Below, piece after piece: positions 13,426-27,044 of a stretch of 64,000 nt of DNA. The position numbers and the translations under genes were made by a program. Where the stretch lies: NCBI RefSeq assembly GCF_025602895.1, contig NW_026516225.1, positions 372,001 through 436,000 of the forward strand, read 5' to 3'. The notes beneath the pieces are model-generated. The model ran no database searches, was not told the DNA's origin, and saw only the letters and a program-made list of their open reading frames with translations. The DNA is from Polychytrium aggregatum. Taxonomy: Eukaryota; Chytridiomycota; Chytridiomycetes; Polychytriales. Each line of letters begins with the position of its first letter. Position 1 is the first letter of the stretch.

Positions 13426-16400
13426 ATGGTGAGTCTGCAGCACGTCGTGCGTCCTCTGCATCGCATCCCTCCCAGCCATATCGCTCCCCAAGAGATCCAT
13501 CGTCTGGGCGCGGGCGCTTCCATGATCCAACGCATCCACCACAGCAAAGCGGGCGAGTCCATCCTGCTGCACGGACGCTATGGATGTCATCGAAATAGAT
13601 GACCGGGACATCCGGGCTAGGCAGCAGGCGTGCCTGTGTCGGATCGTCAAGCCACACCATCGCTGCCTCCCGCTCACCACACGAAATCCAAATCCAGTCC
13701 TATTTTCAATCCCAGGATCCAACGCTGGAAAGATCTTTCCGGGGCCACAAAGATGTCGTCACGTCGCTCACGTTCAAGCCATCTATGACCCAGCTGGCCT
13801 CGGCTTCGATGGACTGCTCCGTTTTAATATGGAACTTCAAGCCCCAGTTGCGCGCATTTCGTTTCGTGGGCCACAAGGTTGGCATGCGGTTGCCACCCTG
13901 CATATGCAGCGAGAAGCGGGCAAGATCGCAGTGCCAGTCTCGCTGGCTGTGCTTGCGCCTACAGCTGCAGGTGGAGCGATCGACTGATTCCCGTTCCTGG
14001 AATCATGTTTGCAGGGCCACGTCACCAGTGTCGACTTTGCTCCAACGGGGAGCCTTCTGGCATCGTCCTCACGGGACAAAACAGTTCGCCTGTGGACACC
14101 CAACGTGTAAGATTGTGACCCTGGAATATGCAAGCACTTCGGGCCGCAGCTCTGCTGGCACCCCGTCCCCCCCCCAGCTCCCGAGTCAACTACAATGTCG
14201 CTAACTTCCTCCTCGGTCTGCTAGCAAGGGCGATGTTACTGTGTTCAAGGCTCATACTTCAACAGTGCGCACGGTTCAGTTCTCAAGGGACAGCGAGCTA
14301 TTGCTCACAACTTCGGACGATAAGACCATCAAGGTAAGGTTCGCCAAAAGTACATATGGATAGGGGCGAACCCCAGGGCCGATAGGAGCGCCTTCAGACA
14401 CGATAGTTTCGAGGGTGAGAAGGGAATTTGGTTCATGGCAAGGCGAAAAGCCCCTTCGCCGGATGCTGAGCCTCCAACCATCCGCAGATTTGGTCGACGC
14501 ATCGATCAAAGTTCCAATATACCCTTGCGGGGCATCTCAACTGGGTTCGCACCGCCAAGTTTGCACCGGACACTCGACTTGTGGTCTCGGGTAGCGACGA
14601 TAAGACCATCAAGCTCTGGGATCTCAGCAACAAGATGTGCGTCAAGACCTACTGGGATCACTCTGGGTATGTTGCCTCGCGCTGAGGCGATGGACGCGAT
14701 GCATGTGGTAGGTGGGGTAGATACCTGCAACTGACCCTGAAATCTTTCTCTTCCGTGGATCCCGCCGCCGTGCCTTGGCTTGGCTGGCCAGCATCATCAC
14801 CTCGACGGCCTTCCATCCGTCCGGCACAATCGTGGCATCTGCTTCGACCGATCGCTCAATCAAACTCTTCGATATCCGCATGCACAAGTTGATTCAGCAT
14901 TACGGGGATGCACACGGAGGCATGACGAGCGGAGCAGGCGCGGCTGCTGGAGAGCGTCCGTCAGGCGGAGTCAACAGCATATCGTTCGGGGGCGTGGGCG
15001 GCGAGTGGCTTATCAGCACCGGCATGGACGGACTGGTCAAGGTAAGCGGTCCAAGATTTGGGAGCGACAGCCATTGATCTTGATCTGGTCATGAGGGGCG
15101 TCATACGGATGTTTGTCGCGCAGCGCCGATATACAAGCCATGTCGATTTGCCGCTTTCCCTGGTTCTTGAGTCTCTTCATGCGCTTCACTAGAACACAAA
15201 CACTATTCCCTGTTGTTTGGCAGGTCTGGGATCTTAAGGAAGGTCACCTGTTTTACACGCTCTACGGCCACAAGCACGGTCCAACCACTGCAGCCGTGTT
15301 CTCTCCGACCGGCGACTATTTTGCAACGGGCGGAAGTGACAGCCAGGTCATGGTGTGGAAGAGCAACTTTGACGAGACGCAGTCGTCAGCCGAGGACGTT
15401 GGCATTTGTGAGTGGATCAGCTGCCGATTCGACCAGCTACTGTTCGTGCAGCGAGTGCCGCGTGCGGCCTCTGAGCATCGACGGATGCTCAAGCTATTAT
15501 TCACTGACAACTACTTTACTTTCACACTCTGCCGCCTCGGTTGACACGGCATCAGTCGGAGCCTCACATCAGCCCAAAGGGCGCCCCAAGAGCCCTGTCA
15601 TTGCCAACATTGTTCCCACGCAGGGCGGCAAAGGCATCACACACTATCAGCCAACTCAACAGCAGATTCAACAGACTCAGCCTGCCGGCGTTCTGAAGAA
15701 ATCACAGTCTCCAAGACTGCGGTCGTCGCAACCAGTCAGCGAGGAAGAGCCCGTGATCATCCAGGTCGATGGCTCAGAAGAGCAGGTCAGCAAAGCATGA
15801 GCTGCATGTGCCATGGGTCGACTGCATGTGCAAGCAGCCCCGTCTCAATGTTGGCCGAGTATGTGTATGAGCCAGTTGGTCTAACTCTACCTCCTCCTTG
15901 CCTCTGCGTTGTTTGATGTCGACGTCAATGGTGCATGCTTGGTGTTTGACGTTTGATGATTGATGTTTGATGATTGTCGCTTGGCTCCCAGAACGTCGCG
16001 GCTGACTGGGATGGCAACGGATATCCGATACGGTCGAGCGAGCCACACAAATACGACTATGGCAGTTACAGAGTCGACTTGCGTGAGCCTGACATTCGGA
16101 ATCCTCAGCAGCGTGGACAAGGCTTCGTTCCCGCACACGCTCCCTCGCGCGATTTCAGCGGCTATTCAAACCCCAGCGCGCGCCAAGGCGCTGCCGATGA
16201 TACGGTGGTTTCGACGATCCAGGGAATGGCTCGGCAGATCGATGTGTTGACCCAGACCATGAATATCCTCGAGAGTCGGATCACAATGAATGAAGATCGA
16301 GTGGTCGAGATGACTCGGAGACTCACCGACGTCGTGGACCGCATGGACCGTATCCTGGTGGCCAAGGAGACTCGACCAACCCTCATCAGCACCGGTGAGC

Positions 16401-16558
16401 CAGAGCAAACCCCCTTCAGCCCGGCGAGCGGCAGTCGAGGACCTGCAACCGGCTCGCTTTCTGCTGGACTGAGCCACACGACAACGCCTGTCCTCAAACC
16501 CAACATCGGCGGGCACCGAGAGATTGCTCACTCAAGCACCTCTTCCGAAGCATCGTGA
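13426..16558 (+). CDS. POC1: POC1 centriolar WD40 protein
   Basis: Core centriole/basal-body protein: a seven-bladed WD40 propeller plus a C-terminal POC1 coiled coil. Nine exons close exactly in frame: 13426-13428 (start codon alone), 13716-13877, 14015-14106, 14225-14333, 14488-14666, 14792-15041, 15224-15407, 15556-15785 and 15992-16558; 591 aa. It begins [18 protein letters not shown], matching the conserved DPxLERxFKGH start. Repeats include [35 protein letters not shown] and [15 protein letters not shown]. The final exon holds the POC1 coiled coil ([20 protein letters not shown]). Its presence implies centrioles and hence a flagellated stage. An extended start at 13599 is in frame but would skip the splice that recreates the conserved N-terminus. 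Confidence 0.93.
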
Positions 16559-16923
16559 TCCCAGCCTCGAGACGGTGCAGTCCTGGAACAACGCATGGGC
16601 GACACACTCCTTCACTGAAACAAGAACAGGGGGCTCCGCGGCGTCTATGCGCTACAGCAACAAGCATGAATAAACTGACTGCGAATGGACGACATGGCCA
16701 AGCAATGGCTCGTTCCTTTGGTGATATGCAGAGTGGGGAGTTTCTTGGAGGGCCACCTTCCGTGTTTATGGTCTTGTGCCGATAGCAGCAACATCGCGCT
16801 GCTCAGACCGCTGCACTGCTCTACAACCGCCTCGTTAGAGCATATCGGTCAACGCCCACTTCGATAATCGCAGACTTTGGATATCCAGCAGCAGTCGGAC
16901 AGATGCGGCCTGCGTTGCATCGC
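16559..16923. other. Convergent spacer POC1 / TOE1
   Basis: About 365 bp between the POC1 stop (+) and the TOE1 stop (-). It should hold the two 3' UTRs. Nothing else is recognised. Confidence 0.5.
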
Positions 16924-19172
16924 TCACACTCCAGCTCGAGAGAGCGGGGCCTTGTCCCAGATCTTCTTGTGCCCTTCGCTGCGTTTTGCGAACCCGGACA
17001 GCTCAATCTTGAGCGGTATGTCCTTGCCCATCAGGTAGATCTTGTTTTTCTCCTGTGCGATGCTCGATTCGTGTGCAATTGCTTGATGGGCATACACAAA
17101 CCCGGTCATGTAGGCATCGAAGCATGCAGAGTGATAAGTCTCGAATAGCGATGTCTTGGAGACCGGTGCTGAATCGGCTGGCAGAGAAGTGGCGGCTGAG
17201 CGGCTATCGGCCAGACTTGCCAAGGACGTTGATGGTGTGGCACCGGCTGGCCCCTGTGAGCAACAAGTCTCTTGCAGGGATTTTGCAGGCGGTGTCACAC
17301 TGTGATTTACGCAGGCAGCTGTCTCGATGGTAGCGGGAGTGCCTTTGGATTTGGCTGTGTTTGGCGGTGCCGATATCGAAGCGGGTCCTGGGTTGGGAGG
17401 TGCGGCCGCAGTTCGCCCCGCCGTCCCGATCCAGGTGTCGGTTGTCGCAGCAAGAGTGTCGGCACTAACAACAGGATCACCGTTTGGTGACGCAGCACCG
17501 ACAGCGGAGGCAATATCGGAGGAACTGACTTGCTCCGTGGAGTTTGTATTCTTCTTCCGTCGCTTTGCTTTGGTCGATCCGATGCCAGCCCGATGCTCAT
17601 AATCGAGGATGATGTCGAGATCGTGCGAGTTCTCACAGTTGCGTCCGTACGGACAGTATCCGTGGTCCTATAGACATCGGCGGGATTGTGTGTTGAGCAT
17701 GCAACGCCAAGTTTAGTAAGGATAGCATACACACTCGCGGGTTTCTTCGATTGCAACTCAACAGTAAGTGGCCCAGGACAGACTGGAAAAGCGCTGAAAC
17801 CCATCCATGCTCGAGCTGAAGTGTCAGCACTGTCGGGTGGTCGTTGAGGATATGATGTGGCCATGCGATTACTGGGTACGTACGGCATACTGCTCGCAAA
17901 ATGGCAAATTGCTATTCTTCTGGCGCTTGTTGGCGCTCACGACCATGCGCGTTAGGGCAGGCGTGATAGCAACCTTTGAGGTCTGGTGGGAAACTGGATC
18001 CATGATATCGCACTGGAAGAACGGCTTGTCTTTGGTATAGGCTCGGTCGATTTGTTCGCGCTCGCTATTGATCAGATGAATCGCAACCAGCGCCATTAAC
18101 GACAGGCGAGCATGCCGACGACGGTGTGGCCGTGGGATGCTCTGCCGCATGTGTGCCTGAGCGTCCGAAGCAATTTGCGCCGTCCAATATGTAGCTCGAT
18201 CGATGCGCGACGTGTAGCATATGGCTCGGTGCCGACACTTACTATTTTCGATACAAATACGACAGATATGAGGCTTTCTCGCGGGTCACAAAATCGGCAA
18301 TGTACTTGGTGTCGTAAATGCCGCCTTGCAGCATTTCGCAGAGATCGGCGACAAAGGAACTCAGGGTTGGGGGAAGATCGCAGTAGAAGCTGTGATACAT
18401 GAACATCAGGTCGAGGAGGCCGTTGTGCACAATCACGGGCCCAGACTGGGTCAGGATCTTCATGAAGATGGAGCGCATCGTCGTCGACTGCTCCAGACAG
18501 AGCGGCGGGACCGTGGCCTGATCCGATGAGTGCAAGCAATTCAACCGAAAATAGAGTGGTGTTCGGTGTGAGATAGGCGAACGGCGATAGACGGGTTGAA
18601 AAGCAGGTGCGGTCCTAGCGAATGCCATCCAGAATCAGAGATTTGTCCGATCTACGTCGATACGATGCTGGCTCTTTGGCCGGGACGCCCACCTTCTGAG
18701 TTGACGACCCCTTGGTTGGCAGCGCACCGGGCAGATATGGGATTCCGTCTCTTAGCAGGGCGTTGAAGTCAAATCCGTTGTCGATCAGGAATGAGGCGCT
18801 CGAAGGCGACAAGGTAAAATCCCGCTGGCACACCAGGGAGAAACTGAAGTTGCTGACAACATAGGGCCTGCACAGCTCGCTGGTGTCCGGCAGGGGCTCG
18901 GCCTTATGGAAGATGGACAGGCCAAAGGAGACGACGGCATGGGACTCTACAAGAGCCTTGAGGTTCCGGTAGCGGTCCTCGACATTCGGAGCCTTGGTCT
19001 TGGAGTGGTCGCCGAGGCCGGTGAACTCGGTGTCGACGGCAATAAAGTCGGCATGATGGATGGCGGTGTGGATCGAGACGGCGAGCGCGGCGAGGTTGTG
19101 TCGGTTGACGGCATTGTAGTGCGGCAGCAGGACGGCAGGCAAGGGGCGCAAGGCCGGTCGAGCGGGGGTCAT
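16924..19172 (-). CDS. TOE1: TOE1/CAF1Z-type 3'-5' deadenylase with CCCH zinc finger
   Basis: DEDDh-family RNase that trims oligo(A) tails of snRNAs and other small RNAs in nucleus and Cajal bodies. Four exons in phase: 19172-18693, 18517-18243, 18064-17884 and 17667-16924; 559 aa. Catalytic signatures are seen in order: FIAVDTEFTGLGD (D,E), GPVIVHNGLLDLMFMYHSF (D) and, near the C-terminus, HSACFDAYMTG (H and D). Substrate-side blocks SFLIDNGFDFNALLRDGIPY and FVADLCEMLQGGIYDTKYIA match TOE1. The C-x8-C-x5-C-x3-H finger is split by the last intron (FCEQYA / DHGYCPYGRNCENSH). A basic nuclear signal (KAKRRKKN) and a long Ala/Ser/Pro linker separate the finger from the last catalytic motif. It is divergent to the FLX1-like gene. 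Confidence 0.9.
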
Positions 19173-19699
19173 CGATAAGGCGGGGTGCGATCAATGCCGA
19201 TGCGATCAGCGCCGGATGGTGCTGCTGGTGATCTTGGGAAGGCCGCGATCTGGAGCGAGAGCGGAGGAGAGCCGCGAGAGCCACCGAGAGCACCACCGAG
19301 AGGCGGCTCCTCGCTCGCACTCCTGGCTGGCACACACACACCGCCATCGCTTCCGCGACCATGTCCCTTGCTGCGTCGAATCGCTACCTTCGATAGCGAT
19401 GCTCCAACCGCACCCGCCGGGACATGATGTCGTCTGCAAGAGAGTCTGATTTTCAAACTCCGCCCGGCTGCTCTCGCCGTGCGCAGCCCCTCGGCGGCCG
19501 TTCCGGCGGTGCTGCGCGTGCGCGGTCATGCTGTTGGATTTCCTGTTGGCTCGCGCCGCCAAGCGACTTCCTTTGGATCGCAAGCAACGCAACCTTTGAA
19601 TCGCAGCGCTCTGAAAGGCACGCCCCGTACAAATCAACGAGCCAGCAGCCCACAGCCTCCATATCGGCAACAGCCTCTGCAGCCTCCGTGCCAATCTCC
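19173..19699. other. Divergent promoter region TOE1 / FLX1-like carrier
   Basis: About 530 bp between two genes transcribed away from each other. The reading frame of the carrier stays open upstream to 19424, so an N-terminal extension is possible, but the conserved part begins after 19700. Confidence 0.45.
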
Positions 19700-21384
19700 A
19701 TGACAGAAGCCAACACTGCCAAGCCAAAATCCGGGACGCTGACAGGGTCCCGCTCCGTCGACCAGGCCCTGGCTGGCTTCTCGGCCGGGTTTGTATCGAC
19801 AGCGGTTCTGCATCCGTTTGATCTCATCAAGACAAGATTCCAGGTCTCCAATCAGCAGAGGCATACCACTCCCGGGACAGCCTCGTCGGCCGGCTCGCAG
19901 TCCTCGGGCACGCCATACCAAAACACTCTCCAGGCCTATCGCTATATCCTCAAGGACGAAGGCGGGCACCGGGCCCTCTATCGTGGCGTTGTGGCCAACC
20001 TGGCTGGCTCGACTCTGTCCTGGGGGTTCTACTTTTTCTGGTACGAGGCGGATGGCATCGGTCGTTGCGCACGAACTCGGTTGCCGAGACCCAGCCGAGC
20101 CAGGGCGGAGCACAAACGGATCTGCCGCTGCAGCCGATGGAAGGACACTGGGTGTAGAGCCACAAAAGCCCGCATCGTATGCGCCGTATCGCCAGCCTGT
20201 TGAGGCAGTGTCCGGTGAGTCGCTCGAGGACGGCTGTGCTGACGTTTCTGGACTGCACTTCCCAGGTACGACACGATCAAATCCGCCATGAGGACCGAGA
20301 AGAACCAGAAGCTGAGTCCCGGGCACCACATGCTTGCGTCTATGGCAGCTGGTGCGTCGGGCGATGGGTCCGGAGTGAATGCATGATCTGGCGCAAAGCC
20401 AGAGGGCTGTCCGCTGGGCGGTCGCATGATGGGCCATGGCCACCCAACCAATCGCGGCGGCGAACCTGTCGCATGGCTCACCGAATCGGCTCTTCATCTG
20501 CAACAACAGGCGGAATCACAGTGTTTTTTACCAACCCGTTCTGGCTGGCAAAGACTCGCATCTGCGCCCAGAAAGCCAGCGATCCAGGCGCATACAAGGG
20601 ACTCTGGGGTAACTCGACATGTCTACCCCGATGGCCGAGGTGCTTGTGCGGGCGATGGATGTTGCTCAGGGCGACACTGACCGACCTGTCATTGGTCCTG
20701 ATCTCGCCACAGACTGCCTGTCCCGGACATATCGACAAGAAGGAATCCGGGGCCTGTATCGAGGCGTCGTCCCTGCTTTGATAGGCACATCGCATGGCGC
20801 TGTGCAGTTCACTGTGTACGAAGAGCTCAAAAAGGTCCGGGCAGAGCTGGTTCACGGCGACAGCTCCGACAAACTGGGAACGCTGGAGTACCTGGCGATG
20901 GCAGCGCTATCCAAAATCATGGCGACGTCGATTACATACCCGTATCAAGTCGTCAAGGCTCGGATCCAGGTATGGCGCTGACTGACTCTGGAATGTCGCA
21001 GTCGCGATCGCATCGGTCTCAGCCCTGACACTGGGGAACGCATCCCACCTTCCTGCCGCCAGAACCAGCGCAGCGAGAATCCAGCCACCTCCCGGAGCGT
21101 GCTCGGAACGGTAGGGGTCATTTGGAGGTAAGCCTGCGTGCTCGTGTCAGCCGTCCTCGGCCGCCCTGTGCCATCGGAATCTACATCCAGCGTTTGCACT
21201 GCACATTGACTGCGACCACGCTGCATACTGACTGCGTTGACTTGTGCACTGGCCTTGCAGGAACGAAGGCCTGCGTGGGTTCTACCGCGGGCTGGAGACG
21301 GGTCTTTTGCGGGTGCTTCCTGGCACATGCATCACATTTGTTGTGTACGAAACGCTCAGCAAGGCATTCGCCAATACCAAATGA
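19700..21384 (+). CDS. FLX1: Mitochondrial carrier, FLX1/SLC25A32 type (FAD/folate)
   Basis: Inner-membrane solute carrier; the closest known group moves FAD or folate into mitochondria. Six exons close in frame: 19700-20040, 20266-20351, 20510-20608, 20713-20969, 21078-21127 and 21261-21384; 318 aa, normal for the family. The three repeats carry PFDLIKTRFQ, NPFWLAKTRI and YPYQVVKARIQ, with downstream ALYRGVVANLAGSTLSWG, GLYRGVVPALIGTSHGAVQF and GFYRGLETGLLRVLPGT blocks. WGFYFFWYDTIK and GAVQFTVYEELK are typical of the FLX1/SLC25A32 branch. A Ser/Thr/Gly-rich loop (about residues 53-70) enlarges the first matrix loop. The start is chosen at the last ATG before the first helix. Substrate is inferred from the branch only. 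Confidence 0.87.
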
Positions 21385-22363
21385 GCCATCTGCAGGATAT
21401 GCCATCAGTGCAGTGCATAACAGTTTCTCGTCACTTGGCCATATCCATCGGGTCTTTGGTGCCATCGTCGGCCGGTCTTGGCGCTTGATCTGGTCCATCT
21501 GTTGCCGTGCGTCTCGCTGTGTCTCGCTGGATGGGTCGGGCGAGCGGCCTCAATCCGCTCTGTGGGGGCAAGTTTGCTGGGCCAGGGGTGCGCCCGCCTG
21601 ACTGGCACGGACCCGACCACGCACCACTCGGGACCAGCGCCGCGCGCGTGCCTGGCTGCTGGTGCAACGGTCGCACCTGTGGCGACGCGGACCAGCCTAA
21701 ATCGCTGGGTGTCATGTGTAACGTCCGCCGCCAGACACAGCAGAGGCACTCAAGAGCCGAATCTGGGCGGAAGCCGCAGCAGGACTGGCGACGGCGCTGG
21801 CGACGGCACTGGCGAGACGATCGGCTGAGGAAGTGCGTTCGCGACGAGAGGCCAGCGTTCGCGACGAGGAAGAGCGATTGCAGCACCAGCAGCAGCTCTT
21901 TCCACGATGGCGGTAATGCCGTGCACTTCGCCTTCGGTCTCCAGCGCCGTCGCCCCCAATCGGCGCAAAGGGCACAACCAGCCCGCAACTCTCCGTGGTT
22001 ACACAGCATGCAACGGCGCCCGGAACAGGCAATACCAACAACAAGCCACACCAACATCGACAACAACATCAACAATAACATCAACAACATCAACAACACC
22101 GCCGCACGCTGTGCCAGTCCTTGTCGCCGCGGTTGTATCCGCAATCTCGGCCTCTTGTCGCTCTTGTTTCTCCTGCCTTGTATGTCGCGGCGGCTGGGCC
22201 GGCTTCTGCGGGGCTTTCACTCGCCTCAAAGGCCCATCTGCCTCCATGCGGCGGTGCTTCCTATAAATTTCGAGGTTTGCATCGAGTCCCCCCTCGACAC
22301 CATCGCACCCGATCTCGCCCTGGTCTCCTGGTCTCCTGCTGCTCCACATCGACGCCCAACGCC
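21385..22363. other. Intergenic region upstream of BRI3-like gene 1
   Basis: About 980 bp. It contains a 50-bp caacaacatcaacaa-type trinucleotide tract near 22040-22105 and the TATA box listed separately. Long frames here (for example across 21507-22886) run into the downstream gene in the wrong frame and are not supported. Confidence 0.5.
22262..22268 (+). promoter_or_regulatory. TATA box of BRI3-like gene 1
   Basis: tataaat at 22262-22268, about 95 bp upstream of the start codon at 22364, with pyrimidine-rich sequence after it. Position and match to TATAWAW are typical of a core promoter; transcription start is not visible. Confidence 0.5.
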
Positions 22364-22741
22364 ATGTCTGCCAACCAGAACAACGCCTACCCTCCTGCCA
22401 CCTCTGCTCCCCAGGGCTATCCCCAGCAGGGCTACGCTCCTCAGCCTCCCCAGCCAGGCTATGCTCCCCAGCCAGGCTACGCTCCTCAGCCAGGCTACGC
22501 TCCCCAGCCTCCTCAGCAGGGCTATGCTCCCCAGCAGGGCTACGTCCAGCAGGGTTATGCTCCCCAGACTGTTGTCTACGGCAACCCCCAGATGTGCCCT
22601 CCCCACAGCTTCGTCAAGACCGGCAACTGGACCCTGTCCGACATTGTGCTCTGCATCTTCTGCTGCCCCTTCAACTTCTGCTGCTGCCCTCCCGGCCAGA
22701 GCGAAGAGCAGTGCACCAAGTGCGGCATCAAGCAGCAGTAA
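22364..22741 (+). CDS. Small Cys-rich BRI3/LITAF-like membrane-anchored protein, copy 1
   Basis: Single exon, 125 aa. The N-terminal 75 residues are a Pro/Gln/Tyr repeat (GYAPQP/GYAPQQ units, about nine copies). The C-terminus holds CPPHSFVKTGNW, then TLSDIVLCIFCCPFNFCCCPPG and EQCTKCGI. Two CxxC-like pairs bracket a short hydrophobic Cys-rich segment, as in BRI3/LITAF-type proteins that bind zinc and insert monotopically into endosomal membranes. The Cys-rich segment may also be palmitoylated (inference). Its module is shared with the gene at 24030. The PQ-Y-rich tail resembles adaptor-recruiting PPxY/PY repeats. Confidence 0.7.
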   Translation: MSANQNNAYPPATSAPQGYPQQGYAPQPPQPGYAPQPGYAPQPGYAPQPPQQGYAPQQGYVQQGYAPQTVVYGNPQMCPPHSFVKTGNWTLSDIVLCIFCCPFNFCCCPPGQSEEQCTKCGIKQQ

Positions 22742-24029
22742 GCGGACAGCAAGCAGCAGCGAAGCACCGTGCGATCACCTTGCCCCTTATCCGAACGCGG
22801 CCTCGCCGTCGTCGCCCGCATTTGCCAAGCCCACCCCGCCCTGTGTACACCGCGCTTCTGTCTCGTGTCGGTCTTGCCCGCCATAATATGATCTCGAGGG
22901 TCCATGGAATCCCAAGCTCCTGTATCCATCCGTCTCCCATCCTCGCTCTGTCTGCACTTGTACATCCTCTGTGCTATAAATTCTTTCTCTTGGTTCAACT
23001 CTTTGCTTTCTCACGATCTGGTGTTTGCTCTGGCTCTATGTCGTCATGTCTCCTGACCGGCAGCTGTCGGACAGCAAGTTCCCCACCCTGCCAAAGTTTA
23101 CGAAATATATCTGTTCGCCTAATGAAATGCCCGTGCATATGTGTGTGCTTTCAGCTGGCTCGTCTGTGCGAATGTGAATGTGCTCCGCGTCAAAGGTCGG
23201 CGACATCTCTCGATTCAGCCCAGCCGCACGGGCAATGTGGCCGCTCCACTTGCTTTCGTCTGCGCTATAGATGCTGCAATTGTTGTAACATCGCAACGAC
23301 AGCAGAGGCAGTGTCTCCGAATGCCCCCAATCGGCCGGGATGTCTGTCAATCAGATTGTGATTCGGCGATGCGGTGCCCGCCCTCCAATCCGAAGACCAA
23401 TCCGACCCCCTCCCTCGCTTGACAGTGCGCTGGCCCGGTGCGGGAGAGGTCTGCCCGAGCCGGCAGCAGCCAATCGCTCATGATTGCATGATTGCTTCAG
23501 CCGCCACGGCCATGACAAGAACAGTCAACCGCCAGGTAATGCAAGCTCACAGGAATGAGCGGGGGAACAGACAGGACCGCCGCTCTCTCCCCTCTCGAGA
23601 AGCAAGGGCTCTCCTCTTTGCCAGTATGTTCATGAGGGACGCTGCCTCCCTCCACAGCTTTGGCCGTGGCGGTCGCTCGGAGGGCTCAGTATTTCGCCAG
23701 TCCCCCCCTTCGTTTCGGGCATTTTGTTCGCTCTCTCATATTTTCCGTTGCTTCTTGGTCGTCGTCTCAGCCCAGCGCTGTCCGATTTCCGTTCACACCA
23801 TCGCTCCAACAGCTATACTTCCCTTGTGGCTCTGTTTTCATCCTGTGCTTGTACTTGCCTGTTCATCCCGAACTCTGCTCACTCCCCTCAAATAAGGACG
23901 AAAACCAGCGCTTACCAGGTCCCAGACACGCGACAGCCTCACCAAATCATTCGCGGTCCTGTTCAGTCGCGAATTCTCCATTAATCCTCTGGGAACCTCG
24001 CCAGGCAACCTCAAAAGCGTCATTCAGAT
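22742..24029. other. Intergenic region between the two BRI3-like genes
   Basis: About 1.3 kb with the 3' UTR of copy 1 and the promoter of copy 2. It is rich in pyrimidine tracts on the + strand (about 23700-23890), typical of fungal promoters. No gene is recognised. Confidence 0.45.
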
Positions 24030-24494
24030 ATGCAGCAGTCCTCCTCTTCTTACGGGCAGCAGCCCATGATGATGCAACAACCCGCGATGTCGCCCACGGC
24101 ACCGCAGACCCCGATGATGCAGTCGTCTGCATCCATCTATGGTCAACAGCCCATGATGGCCCAGCAGCCGCAGCAGCAGCAACCGATGATGGTTCAGCCG
24201 CAACAACCTATGATGATGCAGCAACAGCCCATGATGATGCAGCAGCAGCCGATGCCGGTTTACTACCCACAGCAGCCGCAGCCGCCGCCACCACCGCAAG
24301 GCTACGGCGGCCATCCGGGTGCCGTTCACCCTGAATACCAGGGATGTCCGCCCCACGACTTTGTCGCCACGGGACGATGGACCTGCACCGACATCATGCT
24401 TTGTATCTGCTGCTGCCCTTTCAACTTTTGCTGCTGTCCTCCGGGCAAGAGCGAGAGGATGTGCACCAAATGCGAGATCAAAAAGTACACATGA
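24030..24494 (+). CDS. Small Cys-rich BRI3/LITAF-like membrane-anchored protein, copy 2
   Basis: Single exon, 154 aa. The N-terminal ~100 residues are Gln/Met/Pro repeats (QQPMMMQQ, QPMMAQQPQQQQPMM). The C-terminal module is CPPHDFVATGRWTCTDIM, LCICCCPFNFCCCPPGKSE and CTKCEIKK, closely matching copy 1 (22364). The two genes are tandem paralogues whose low-complexity N-termini have diverged completely while the Cys module is nearly fixed. Likely role: endosomal/lysosomal membrane scaffold, by analogy to BRI3/LITAF proteins only. Confidence 0.7.
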   Translation: MQQSSSSYGQQPMMMQQPAMSPTAPQTPMMQSSASIYGQQPMMAQQPQQQQPMMVQPQQPMMMQQQPMMMQQQPMPVYYPQQPQPPPPPQGYGGHPGAVHPEYQGCPPHDFVATGRWTCTDIMLCICCCPFNFCCCPPGKSERMCTKCEIKKYT

Positions 24495-25386
24495 ATCTGC
24501 TGGCGCAGGCGCTGCCGTCCTGCCTTGGATTGTTACTCTCGCTGCCCCGTCTTTACTGCCCCTTGCCCTTGCATTCGCTATCAGTCCTGCACTTGTTATT
24601 CTTTCTCTTTCTTTCTTTCTCTATTACTCCATTGACAACGCGACCCATTCTGCTTTCTGTCCGTCGACTCTGTCGAGTCCGGTGTCAATGTACCTACCCA
24701 TTCACAATTGTCCCCTTCAGTCGCTTGGTTGTGTTGTGTTTTCGTTGGGCATCCCCGCCACACGACTACTTTCGTCCCTCCGTCACAGCCAGCCATCCGT
24801 ATGGAAACAGTAGCAATAAAGTATGGATACTGCGATACACGCAAGTACGGAATGGGGGGGGGATAAGCCGTGGGAAACGGCAGCTTTATTCTTCTTCGAG
24901 AACAGTGTCGTTGTTCCGAAACGCAAACAACCAACACGGAGTCTAGTGTAGGTTACTGGTGGATATGCCAGAGGACAGGAGAACATGGAAGCGGGGAATT
25001 CGGTGCGCGGTAAGAAAACAAAAGGTTGAAAGAGTGTTGGCGAAGGAGGAAGGGAGAAGTAGACGGGAAGGAGCCAAGTGGCAGCGCAGTCAGTGTGGAG
25101 CAGGGAGAAGGGACGAGCAATCCGCAAGGAGTGTGGTGACGCTGAGCCGCTGCGAGTGGGAAGAGTATGGCTCAAGACAAGTGCGTCGTCTCTGAGATCG
25201 CCCCGCGAACTCTGGGTCGCTTGCATCACAGCCCGACATCTTCTCGACGACTGACGAGCAGATGGCGTCCTTCCCACGAGCAAAAAGACTCGGTCGGCCA
25301 CTAGCTCCAAACCCTTCCTCCCTCGCCACAAATCTAAAAGCTCGACTTGTTCGTCCAAGATCCGGTTCCCCGGGGTGCGCGGTCGC
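24495..25386. other. Convergent spacer BRI3-like 2 / Rab8
   Basis: About 890 bp between converging 3' ends. It contains a pyrimidine microsatellite (tctttctctttctttctttctc, near 24600-24622) and an aataaag hexamer-like signal near 24815. No gene is recognised. Confidence 0.45.
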
Positions 25387-27044
<1,658 letters not shown>

